Below, in pieces: positions 1-5,531 of a DNA stretch of 5,531 nucleotides. The stretch's first letter is position 1. Each line of letters starts with the position of its first letter. This stretch comes from an uncultured Verrucomicrobiota bacterium (GTDB lineage Bacteria > Verrucomicrobiota > Verrucomicrobiia > Limisphaerales > UBA1096). Location: positions 1 to 5,531 of the forward strand of contig CAJWPV010000123.1 in NCBI GenBank assembly GCA_913045395.1, given 5' to 3'. The notes below the pieces were generated by a model. The model saw nothing but the letters and a program-made list of their open reading frames with translations. It was not told the DNA's origin and ran no database searches. A program made the translations under genes and the position numbers.

Positions 1-422
1 CAACTTGGATCGAAGCCGCTGACATTTTCGAACGGAAACGCCGCCGCCGGTTTCACGTGCACCTTGCCGGCGATGCCCACGCGGTAGCCCAGTGCGCCGA
101 GGTGGTGCGGCATGCTCTTGACGCTTGGCTGGCTGGCGGAGTGGTTCCACGCGCAACCGTTATGGAGTGGGTACTGACCGGTCATCAACTCGGCACGGCA
201 CGGCTGGCACATTGCCTCGGCGAGATAGGCGCGATTGAAGGTGAGTCCCTGGCTGGCTAGACGATCGATGTTTGGCGTCTTCGCGTTTTGGCCGCCGTAC
301 AGTGGAAGGTCGTTGTACGTGCAGTCGTCGGCCATAATAATCAGCAAGTTGGGTCGCTTGGCCATGGCGTTGGTCGTTTGGCCAAGGGCAATGAATAGAA
401 GGTAAAGGAGAAACCGGTTCAT
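1..422 (-). CDS. Secreted formylglycine-dependent sulfatase, N-terminal part (cut by window edge)
   Basis: Translating the minus strand from the ATG at 420-422 gives 140 residues with no stop before the edge; family members are usually 450-550 residues, so most of the protein lies outside. Residues 1-21 form a signal peptide (MNRFLLYLLFIALGQ core, cleavage near NAMA), so the enzyme is exported. The alkaline phosphatase/sulfatase fold is recognisable in order: PNLLIIMADD at 24-33, whose Asp32-Asp33 would bind calcium; KTPNIDRLASQG at 48-59; the CQPCRAELMTG signature at 72-82, with Cys72 in the C-x-P-x-R context that is converted to formylglycine; and GYRVGIAGKVHVKP at 112-125, with the usual active-site Lys120 and His122. 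It would hydrolyse a sulfate ester, probably on a glycan; the substrate cannot be read from this fragment. An in-frame stop at 462-464 limits the start. GAGGG at 436-440 is a weak ribosome site 13 nt from the ATG. It lies 73 bp downstream of the glycosidase-like gene on the same strand. Family call firm; substrate unknown. Confidence 0.93.
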   Translation of the reverse strand, partial: MNRFLLYLLFIALGQTTNAMAKRPNLLIIMADDCTYNDLPLYGGQNAKTPNIDRLASQGLTFNRAYLAEAMCQPCRAELMTGQYPLHNGCAWNHSASQPSVKSMPHHLGALGYRVGIAGKVHVKPAAAFPFENVSGFDPS

Positions 423-440
423 GGAGAGCGAGCATCCCTC

Positions 441-456
441 TAAAGGGGTAAAGGGG
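441..456. repeat. Two tandem copies of an 8-bp unit (TAAAGGGG) between sulfatase and upstream gene
   Basis: TAAAGGGG occurs twice back to back just upstream of the sulfatase start. On the transcribed strand it reads as two CCCCTTTA units followed by the GAGGG that may serve as ribosome site. The rest of the gap (423-495) shows no convincing hairpin with a T run, so I see no terminator between the two minus-strand genes, which fits co-transcription. The repeat may be chance. Confidence 0.45.
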
Positions 457-495
457 TCAATTCATTCCCGGATGGGACTTCAGAGTGCTCACCGG

Positions 496-3135
496 TTATT
501 TTCCGGCGTCCACGTAATCGCGGCCCTTGGTTCGTTTGGTTTCAAAACGTGGGTTGGTGCAAAATAGCTTCACCTCATGGGCCTGCATCCGGGTGACTAT
601 GCCTCCTTTTCGAACGACGATTTTTTCGTCGCCGTAAAGCAGGTGAAGCGTACGGCCGTTCAATGCCTCCAGTTCGGTGACATCGACTCCGAGATGTCGG
701 TGATCGTCTTCGTTGACCAGGATCAGGAGATAATCGGCTTGGTTGCTTTTCAGCGTGCCTCGAACACCAATTCCAGGTGCGTCAAAAAGATCGTCGATGA
801 CTGCCACTTCAACGGTCTGATCGGCACCCACCAAAAGCGCTTCCAGTTCGCCTAACTCGGCGGTCAAGGCGTAGAGTGATTCCCTAAAAAATGGATCGTC
901 GATGGTTTGTGTTCCCCAATAGAGGATGCCGCGGGCACCGTGCGCAATTGCGTCATAGGCCATGAATCTTGACTGGTGATAGCTCGGATAAAGACGCTTG
1001 CGTCCGGCTTTAGCCTTGTGCCATGAGAACCCCTGCAGAACCATCCAGACCGGCTTGCCGCGACCGATTGCATCCCAACGATCCACCAATCGCCCGATAC
1101 TTTGCAGGTCGGTGCCGGCTTTTCGAACGGCGTAGTAATCGCAGCCGGTGATGTCGATGGAGTCGATGTAATCCCGAACGTATTTCACGTCGCTGTCAGC
1201 GGCTTCGTTTACCCAGAAAGGCAGGTCTCGTTCGTCCAGCTCTTGGACGAGCCGTATGCCTTCGTTCATTTTTGTGATGACTTTATCTCCCTCTTTTTTG
1301 GCATAATTTAGAGCCTTGGGTATCTGGTTGTTCCAATCTTCGCGTGTGAAGCCGGCTCGCTCCTTGAGGAAGCTGTACGCGGTAAATGTCCATACAATTT
1401 CGTCCGGACCCTCCCATACAGCCAAGGCAGGGTGGTTCCGCAGAGTCTCGATTTGTTTCCGCAACCCCGGTGTAGCCCCCTGTTGGACACTGAGCGGCAC
1501 CCAGCCCATCATTCCTTGCGCGTGTGCCGAATCGAGGGAGGCCCGGTTGCCGCATCGGACAAGGTTGATGCCACTCTGAGCCATTCTTTGAAGCTGTTCC
1601 TTATTGCCTGGAAACTCATAGAAACCGATCGGGAAACGCAGCTTGCCGTTGTGGTCTGTCAGGATGCCGGGGTGTCTTTGCTTTTTTTTAACGGTCAGGA
1701 TTTGCATCCCGCGTTTGGCGGCGACGGAGACTTCACCCCCACCAGCCAAGGTCAAAGTTTCGTTGCTTGTCTCCGTCCCGAAATCGGTTCTCCGCGTCAG
1801 CACACGGTTGCCCAGGCGCAGGCCGGACACGACCGGGCCGGGCTTGGAGGGCACTTCAAACAGGACCGGCACACCGCGATTTATAAAACCGCTGTACTGC
1901 AAACTTTCCCGGTACACGTCATGGACCAGCTGGATTTCTGTTGCCAACTCCCGGCCGGTGCACCAGAGGAAAAACGTGTCGTGCCCGCGCAACAGCATGT
2001 GCCAGAGCAGTTCCTGATAGTTTTGCCTGCTAAACTGCTCCACGGACGGGTCGGGATTGTCCGGGGGCGCGGTGGTGTGCCAGTGGACAAAGGGAATGAT
2101 CGGTGTCTGCTGTGAGGTATGTTGGCCCGCATTCGAGGCGACCAGCATCATGTTGTAAAACCAGCGGTAATCCTTTGGCTCAAAGTCGTACCAACCGAAA
2201 GTGGGGTACCATGTGTAAACTACCGGCATCGCGAATGTGTATCCGCAGCGTCCAAACTCGTGGAACCACTCGCGGTATCGCGCACGTTGATCCTTCAGAG
2301 CCGGTGCATTTGGAGTTTCGCGTTCAAAGTAGTCGTACCAGTACCGGTAGCCGTTGTGTGGATTTACGGCATAGTTGCCGACAAGCGCTTCCGGGAAATA
2401 ACGGGTGACATTGTCGCCAAACGCTTCGCGTTGCAGATCGCTTCGGATTGCCCGTAGCTTGGCTTGGAATTTGCGGAAATCATCGATGCCCGGCACGTGT
2501 TCGCGGCAACGGCGGCATCGCCTCGAGCTGGCCCAGGCACCGTTCCACTCGATGGGACCGTCGATTTCCCAGTCTGCAAAGATGAAATCAACATCAATGC
2601 CGGCAGACTTGTATTGCTTCAGGAACGATTCGACGCGTTGCCGGATGATCGGGATCCGATGCTCGATTGCAAAGGGACAGCCCATCGTACCGCCAAACGA
2701 GATCTCGGCAAAAGGCTTGCCATCGGCATCCATGTGCTGGGTTGTGTCGGTACCGTCAAAGAAAGAGTAAAGGCATCCGGTGGCATGGACGGAAACCATC
2801 CTGCCCAAGCGCTGCTGCATCTCTCCGATTCGTAACCCTTCTTTCAGTGACGCCTCAAATGAACCGGGGTTCCAGTTCACCGAATAGCCGATGCCCCGCT
2901 TGGCCAAGTCGTTCAATACCTTTTCCGCTTGGTCATCCGGCAGGGAGGAGAGTGAGCCGCTGATGGGCAGCACGAAAAGTGGCAGCCGAGCGTTTCGGGG
3001 CGTTGCGAGTGGTTTTGTGTTTTCGAGAACGGCTCGAAGATTGCCGGGCAACTCTTTTAAGGATTGCGCCATAGCCGCTTGGCCAAGAGCTAAAAAAAGG
3101 GGCAAAAGAAAAAGTCGAGTCATCGGCGGGAGCAT
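496..3135 (-). CDS. Secreted two-module glycoside hydrolase-like protein of unrecognised family
   Basis: This 879-residue protein has a signal peptide (residues 1 to about 23, core LFLLPLFLALGQ, cleavage near AMA-QS) and should be periplasmic or extracellular. I cannot assign a named family. Residues ~50-415 look like a TIM-barrel: alternating hydrophobic strands and helices, with FADWEIDGP at 186-194, where Asp188 and Glu190 are candidate catalytic acids, and an adjacent CxxC (Cys207, Cys210). Residues ~419-484 look beta-rich, followed by Lys483-485 on an A8 run. A second barrel-like module starts near 494 (FPIGFYEFP, then SGINLVRCG), with HPALAVWEGPDE at 568-579 resembling the acid/base region of clan GH-A enzymes, WVNEA at 641-645, GKPVWMVLQ at 693-701 and GARGILYWG at 733-741. 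A second beta-rich domain (~769-860) ends in EVKLF, a common close to glycosidase C-terminal domains. The 3135 start is preferred because GAGGG lies 8 nt upstream; ATG 3123 (four codons later) is almost equally good. An ATG at 3240 lacks a ribosome site and would put about 40 charged residues before the signal peptide. Probably the first gene of an operon with the sulfatase. Coding call firm; enzymatic role inferred. Confidence 0.85.
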   Translation of the reverse strand: MLPPMTRLFLLPLFLALGQAAMAQSLKELPGNLRAVLENTKPLATPRNARLPLFVLPISGSLSSLPDDQAEKVLNDLAKRGIGYSVNWNPGSFEASLKEGLRIGEMQQRLGRMVSVHATGCLYSFFDGTDTTQHMDADGKPFAEISFGGTMGCPFAIEHRIPIIRQRVESFLKQYKSAGIDVDFIFADWEIDGPIEWNGAWASSRRCRRCREHVPGIDDFRKFQAKLRAIRSDLQREAFGDNVTRYFPEALVGNYAVNPHNGYRYWYDYFERETPNAPALKDQRARYREWFHEFGRCGYTFAMPVVYTWYPTFGWYDFEPKDYRWFYNMMLVASNAGQHTSQQTPIIPFVHWHTTAPPDNPDPSVEQFSRQNYQELLWHMLLRGHDTFFLWCTGRELATEIQLVHDVYRESLQYSGFINRGVPVLFEVPSKPGPVVSGLRLGNRVLTRRTDFGTETSNETLTLAGGGEVSVAAKRGMQILTVKKKQRHPGILTDHNGKLRFPIGFYEFPGNKEQLQRMAQSGINLVRCGNRASLDSAHAQGMMGWVPLSVQQGATPGLRKQIETLRNHPALAVWEGPDEIVWTFTAYSFLKERAGFTREDWNNQIPKALNYAKKEGDKVITKMNEGIRLVQELDERDLPFWVNEAADSDVKYVRDYIDSIDITGCDYYAVRKAGTDLQSIGRLVDRWDAIGRGKPVWMVLQGFSWHKAKAGRKRLYPSYHQSRFMAYDAIAHGARGILYWGTQTIDDPFFRESLYALTAELGELEALLVGADQTVEVAVIDDLFDAPGIGVRGTLKSNQADYLLILVNEDDHRHLGVDVTELEALNGRTLHLLYGDEKIVVRKGGIVTRMQAHEVKLFCTNPRFETKRTKGRDYVDAGK
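1681..1689 (-). other. A8-G run with canonical A-AAA-AAG slippery heptamer at the module junction
   Basis: On the coding strand eight A residues are followed by G, read in zero frame as GTT AAA AAA AAG (Val482, Lys483-485). This contains A-AAA-AAG in the correct phase for -1 slippage, the heptamer used in E. coli dnaX. A -1 shift adds 21 codons and stops at TGA 1616-1618; a +1 shift stops after six codons. Either product would end between the two modules. I see no strong stimulatory hairpin at the usual 5-10 nt spacing and no clear internal Shine-Dalgarno about 10 nt upstream, so use in the cell is unproven. RNA polymerase slippage on A8 is an alternative. Confidence 0.4.
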
Positions 3136-3143
3136 CCCGTGCA

Positions 3144-3148
3144 CCCTC
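3144..3148 (-). promoter_or_regulatory. Probable ribosome binding site (GAGGG) of the glycosidase-like gene
   Basis: GAGGG on the minus strand lies 8 nt before the ATG at 3133-3135, a normal spacing, but 20 nt before the ATG at 3121-3123. It is the main reason for choosing the 3135 start. The protein then begins with MLPPM ahead of the signal-peptide core. Confidence 0.5.
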
Positions 3149-3229
3149 GGACTGGTCAACCTTTTCGCCCGGATTTCTCTACGCGCCGGTTTGGCTAATA
3201 GGCGTGACAAACAGCTGTGCGGATACAGG

Positions 3230-3240
3230 ATGGTAACCAT
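3230..3240. promoter_or_regulatory. Short palindrome ATGGT-A-ACCAT, possible operator
   Basis: Two 5-bp arms are perfect inverted copies around one central base, in the middle of the divergent intergenic region. The position suits a regulator acting on both genes. The arms are short enough for chance to remain a serious explanation. Confidence 0.3.
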
Positions 3241-3268
3241 GCAAAAAACTGCAATTTTTTACGTGCAT
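3239..3268. repeat. Imperfect inverted repeat: ATGC/GCAT outer arms with A6/T6 inner arms
   Basis: ATGC (3239-3242) pairs with GCAT (3265-3268), and A6 (3243-3248) pairs with T6 (3255-3260) around the loop CTGCAA, leaving ACGT (3261-3264) as a bulge. It lies between two divergent genes, where no terminator is expected, so AT-rich promoter DNA, bent DNA or a protein-binding site is more likely than termination. Confidence 0.4.
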
Positions 3269-3300
3269 TTGAGGCATGGCGTGTCACGATGCCCCTTCCA

Positions 3301-5531
3301 ATGAGCAACCCAATCGCCAGAATCAATGGCGAATTCCCCGCAACCGGTCGCTTTGCTTTGTCCGCAATTGCCGCGGTGGCTATGACGACCCAGGCGGTGG
3401 AGTTCGAGAACGACGCCATCGAGGGCAACCTCGACACGACGCTGAGCTACGGAGCATCCTCCCGAACATCGGCCGCGGATCCCGGGAACATCGGCATTGC
3501 CAATGGTGGTACGCGCTACTCAGTCAACGGTGACGATGCTAATCTCAATTATGGCACCGGCATCTTCTCGCACGTGGCTAAGGGCACGCACGACCTGGAA
3601 GTGGACTTCAAGAAATTGCAGGACGTGAGCCTGTTTTTGCGCGGCACGTACTTTGTCGATTTCGAGAATATCCGGGGCGACAGCCCGTTGAGCGACAAGG
3701 CCAAGCGCGAGGTCGGCTGCGATATGGAGTTGCTTGACGCTTACATCTCGTACGATCTCCCGACCTCCATACCGGTGAACATCCGCCTGGGCAACCAGGT
3801 GCTGAGTTGGGGGGAGAGCACGTTTATCCAGAATGGCATCAATGTCATCAACCCGATCGACGTGACCAAGTTCCGCATCCCCGGTTCGGAGCTGCGCGAG
3901 GCGTTGCGACCGGTGCCGCTTCTATCAGTGTCCCTGCAGGCAACCGACAACCTCACTTTGGAGGGCTTTTACCAGTTCAAGCAGGAGGAGATGGAGATCG
4001 ACCCCGCCGGCAGTTACTTCAGCACGAAGGATTTTGTCGGGCCGGGCGGTCAGTATGCCATGATTGGCTTCGGCAGCTTTGGCCAGCCCAACATGGAGAG
4101 TTTCATAGACAATCCGCTTTACGGTTTGCTTGAGGGAGAACCGGCCAGGGTGCCAACCATTTCAAGTCCATTGTTCAACCCGGCCCTGCCACCTAGCGCG
4201 GCGAATGCGCCGTTCCTTCCCTCGGGCGCAGCTGCGATTCCGCGTGGGCGCAGCAACCGGGCCAGCGACAGTGGGCAGTTCGGTCTGGCCGCACGCTATT
4301 TCGCTGAGGGGCTCAATGACACGGAGTTTGGCTTTTACTTCATCAACTATCACAGCCGCCTGCCGGTGATAAGCGCCATGACCGGGCGCGATATCCTTGG
4401 CGAGTTACAGCCAACGATCAACCTCATCACGGCCGGCATTGGCCAGATCGACGCCGGCTTGGCCCAGGTCGTTGGCGGTTTGACACAGGTCGAAGGCGGT
4501 TTGACACAGGCCGAGGCCGGCTTGGCTCAAGTGAACGGTGCTATTGCCCAACTCGAGGCGGCGGATCCCAACAGCCCGGATTTGGTCGGACTAAAAACGC
4601 AGCAGGCAACGATCGTCGGCCAGAAGGAAGGGCTCTTGGCTCAGCAGACAGAGTTGGCGGCCCGGCAGGCTTCGCTAACCGCTCAACGCGCTGGTTTCGC
4701 AGGCCAGTTAAACGCTATCCAGACACAGCTCCCGCAGCTTTACCCCGGTACAGCACGTTACATATTCGAATATCCGGAAGACATCCAACTGTACGGAATG
4801 AGTTTCAACACCGAGATCGGCGCCACCGGCATCTCACTCCAGGGTGAAGTGTCGTACCGTCGTGACGTGCCGCTGCAGGTGGACGATGTGGAGTTGCTGC
4901 TTGCAGGCCTCACTCCGGCCAGGCCGTCACTGGGCAACATCGGTGTGATCCCGGTGGTCGACACCAACGGTGACGGTGTGCCGGACATGGGTAACCCTGC
5001 TTGGCAGGGCCGCAGCATGACGCAGCTCGGGCAGCAGGATTTCAACAGCTACGTCCAAGGCTACCGCACTTTTGAAGTCTGGCAGCCACAGTTTACAGTG
5101 ACCAAGCTGTTCGGTCCCACGCTTGGTGCCTCGCAATGGGTACTCGTCGGTGAAGCTGCCGCGACGGTGGTTCCGGATTTGCCGAGCAAGGATGTGCTCC
5201 GCTTTGACGGCCCCGGCACGGCGCTCAGCGGCGATCCGTTGGCCCCGGCGATCCTTGCCGGCGTTGGCCACGCGCAGGATCATTTTGAATCGGCCGATGC
5301 GTTCGCGGATGACTTCTCTTGGGGTTACAGATTGGCCGCGCGCATCGATTACATGGACGTGATCGGTGGTGTGAACCTGTCGCCGGCGGTTGTGTTTGCG
5401 CACGATGTCGATGGCAACACGCCGTTGCCGCTGGGTAACTTCCTGCACGATCGCAAGAGCGTGACCGTGGGCGTGACGGCCTCGTACCAAAACTCATGGC
5501 AGGGCTCGATCAAGTACACCGAGTTCTTCGG
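3301..5531 (+). CDS. DUF1302-type outer-membrane protein with coiled-coil insert (C-terminus outside window)
   Basis: The frame is open from 3301 to the edge, 743 residues without a stop. Residues 1-32 are a signal peptide (Arg17, hydrophobic FALSAIAAVAM, cleavage after TQA). The mature start, with EGNLDTTLSYG, is typical of the DUF1302 family, predicted outer-membrane beta-barrels thought to handle hydrophobic substrates and often encoded beside DUF1329 genes. Further family-like motifs are RLGNQVLSWGEST (162-174), NVINPIDVTKFRIPGSELRE (181-200), DSGQFGLAARYF before residue 335, YHSRLPVIS around 350, and EYPEDIQLYGMSFNT (490-504). Between the last two sits an insert of about 100 residues with two heptad-patterned helices (378-480). 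The turn DTNGDGVPD (554-562) looks like a calcium-binding loop. Alternating residues to the edge (SIKYTEFFG) resemble the last strands, so perhaps 20-40 residues are missing. Family members are usually about 550-650 residues; the insert explains most of the excess. ATG 3289 is in frame and adds MPLP; neither start has a good ribosome site. Family call from memory of motifs, fairly sure. Confidence 0.85.
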   Translation, partial: MSNPIARINGEFPATGRFALSAIAAVAMTTQAVEFENDAIEGNLDTTLSYGASSRTSAADPGNIGIANGGTRYSVNGDDANLNYGTGIFSHVAKGTHDLEVDFKKLQDVSLFLRGTYFVDFENIRGDSPLSDKAKREVGCDMELLDAYISYDLPTSIPVNIRLGNQVLSWGESTFIQNGINVINPIDVTKFRIPGSELREALRPVPLLSVSLQATDNLTLEGFYQFKQEEMEIDPAGSYFSTKDFVGPGGQYAMIGFGSFGQPNMESFIDNPLYGLLEGEPARVPTISSPLFNPALPPSAANAPFLPSGAAAIPRGRSNRASDSGQFGLAARYFAEGLNDTEFGFYFINYHSRLPVISAMTGRDILGELQPTINLITAGIGQIDAGLAQVVGGLTQVEGGLTQAEAGLAQVNGAIAQLEAADPNSPDLVGLKTQQATIVGQKEGLLAQQTELAARQASLTAQRAGFAGQLNAIQTQLPQLYPGTARYIFEYPEDIQLYGMSFNTEIGATGISLQGEVSYRRDVPLQVDDVELLLAGLTPARPSLGNIGVIPVVDTNGDGVPDMGNPAWQGRSMTQLGQQDFNSYVQGYRTFEVWQPQFTVTKLFGPTLGASQWVLVGEAAATVVPDLPSKDVLRFDGPGTALSGDPLAPAILAGVGHAQDHFESADAFADDFSWGYRLAARIDYMDVIGGVNLSPAVVFAHDVDGNTPLPLGNFLHDRKSVTVGVTASYQNSWQGSIKYTEFF
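4432..4557 (+). repeat. Six tandem 21-bp units encoding heptads (first arm of the coiled-coil insert)
   Basis: Residues 378-419 of the outer-membrane protein are six uninterrupted heptads with consensus [AG]-[GA]-[LI]-[AGT]-Q-[VIAL]-[DENV]. Core positions are I380/I383, L387/V390, L394/V397, L401/A404, L408/V411 and I415/L418, a perfect a/d coiled-coil pattern. Units three and four (4474-4494 and 4495-4515) differ at only two of 21 bases, which points to recent unit duplication. Confidence 0.85.
4582..4740 (+). other. Second coiled-coil arm of the insert (leucine-type residue every seventh position)
   Basis: Residues 428-480 carry L431, I438, L445, L452, L459, F466, I473 and L480 at exact seven-residue spacing, with many Gln and Ala between. 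The Asp/Pro-rich stretch DPNSPD (422-427) before it can act as a turn, so this segment could fold back on the preceding heptad repeat as an antiparallel helical hairpin. The barrel motif EYPEDIQLYG resumes ten residues later. Structure is inferred from pattern only. Confidence 0.7.
4960..4986 (+). other. Predicted calcium-binding loop DTNGDGVPD in the outer-membrane protein
   Basis: Residues 554-562 match the DxNxDGxxD loop found in dockerin, thrombospondin type 3 and EF-hand-like sites, with Asp554, Asn556, Asp558 and Asp562 as ligands. It falls in a Pro/Gly-rich stretch between predicted strands, most likely a loop outside the barrel wall. Confidence 0.5.

Larger units (their letters stand above)
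3136..3288. promoter_or_regulatory. Divergent intergenic region, presumed promoters for both directions
   Basis: These 153 bp separate the minus-strand glycosidase-like gene from the plus-strand outer-membrane gene, so both promoters should lie here or just inside the genes. The middle (3239-3268) is clearly more AT-rich than its surroundings. I could not find a convincing -35/-10 pair at 16-18 bp spacing on either strand. Visible structures are ATGGTAACCAT at 3230-3240, a hairpin-forming segment at 3239-3268, and the 7-bp arms CGTGACA (3203-3209) and TGTCACG (3282-3288), inverted copies about 70 bp apart, the latter abutting the ATG at 3289. The plus-strand gene has only GAGG at 3271-3274 as a poor ribosome site. 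Confidence 0.5.

Noticed and set aside
160..435. Minus-strand frame of 91 codons starting at the ATG of GGGATGCTC before the sulfatase
   Set aside because: It overlaps the sulfatase in another frame, its translation has no protein-like features, and the ribosome site would abut its start with no spacing.
1432..2115. Long plus-strand open frame (227 codons) opposite the glycosidase-like gene
   Set aside because: It lies wholly antisense to a gene with clear protein-like sequence; its translation lacks recognisable motifs and reads as a shadow frame.
2506..2517. CxxC (Cys207-Cys210) of the glycosidase-like protein as a heme c or zinc site
   Set aside because: The motif is CRRCR, without the His needed for CxxCH, and no second Cys/His pair is nearby; a disulfide is simpler.
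2897..3087. CGCTTGGCCAAG occurring at 2897-2908 and 3076-3087, with a near copy at 375-386
   Set aside because: All copies are inside coding sequence and encode different peptides in different frames; with GC-rich codons a short palindrome like this can recur by chance, and spacing shows no pattern.
3243..3260. A6-loop-T6 as a bidirectional transcription terminator
   Set aside because: It has no GC stem and lies between two divergent genes, where there is no upstream transcript to end.
3136..3288. Sigma-70 type promoters for the divergent genes
   Set aside because: TATTAG and GTGACA-like hexamers are present, but no pair at 16-18 bp spacing was convincing on either strand.
1..5531. tRNA, rRNA, CRISPR array, insertion sequence or riboswitch
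   Set aside because: Coding sequence fills nearly the whole window and the two intergenic gaps are too short and lack the needed repeats or structures.

Overview
The window holds three protein-coding genes in a divergent layout. Its moderately GC-rich sequence, its dense coding and the type of secreted sulfatase suggest a marine or aquatic Gram-negative bacterium. The two minus-strand proteins read like Planctomycetota/Verrucomicrobiota (PVC group) glycan-degradation proteins. The plus-strand gene belongs to an outer-membrane family (DUF1302) best known from Pseudomonadota. The taxonomic call is therefore tentative: a PVC bacterium is my first guess, a marine proteobacterium the alternative.

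Layout, left to right. Bases 1-422 (minus) are the N-terminal 140 residues of a secreted formylglycine-dependent sulfatase, cut by the window edge. A 73-bp gap with a small tandem repeat separates it from the upstream gene on the same strand (496-3135, minus). That gene encodes a secreted protein of about 879 residues, apparently built as two consecutive glycosidase-like barrel plus beta-domain modules, with no family I can name. The two genes probably form an operon (glycosidase-like first, sulfatase second). They share a short leader motif and nearly the same signal-peptide core. A 153-bp divergent intergenic region (3136-3288) holds two inverted-repeat structures that may be regulatory. From 3301 (or 3289) to the right edge runs a DUF1302-type outer-membrane protein, probably missing only a few tens of C-terminal residues.

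Working model (inference): the two minus-strand proteins act outside the cytoplasm on a sulfated glycan, the sulfatase removing sulfate and the large protein acting on the sugar chain. The divergent outer-membrane protein may share control with them or may be unrelated.

The most unusual feature is a helical hairpin of about 100 residues inserted in the DUF1302 protein between two barrel motifs. One arm is six perfect tandem heptads, the other carries a hydrophobic residue at every seventh position, and an Asp/Pro-rich turn joins them. A second notable feature is a canonical A-AAA-AAG slippery sequence inside an A8 run, exactly at the junction between the two modules of the 879-residue protein; both shifted frames stop soon after it.
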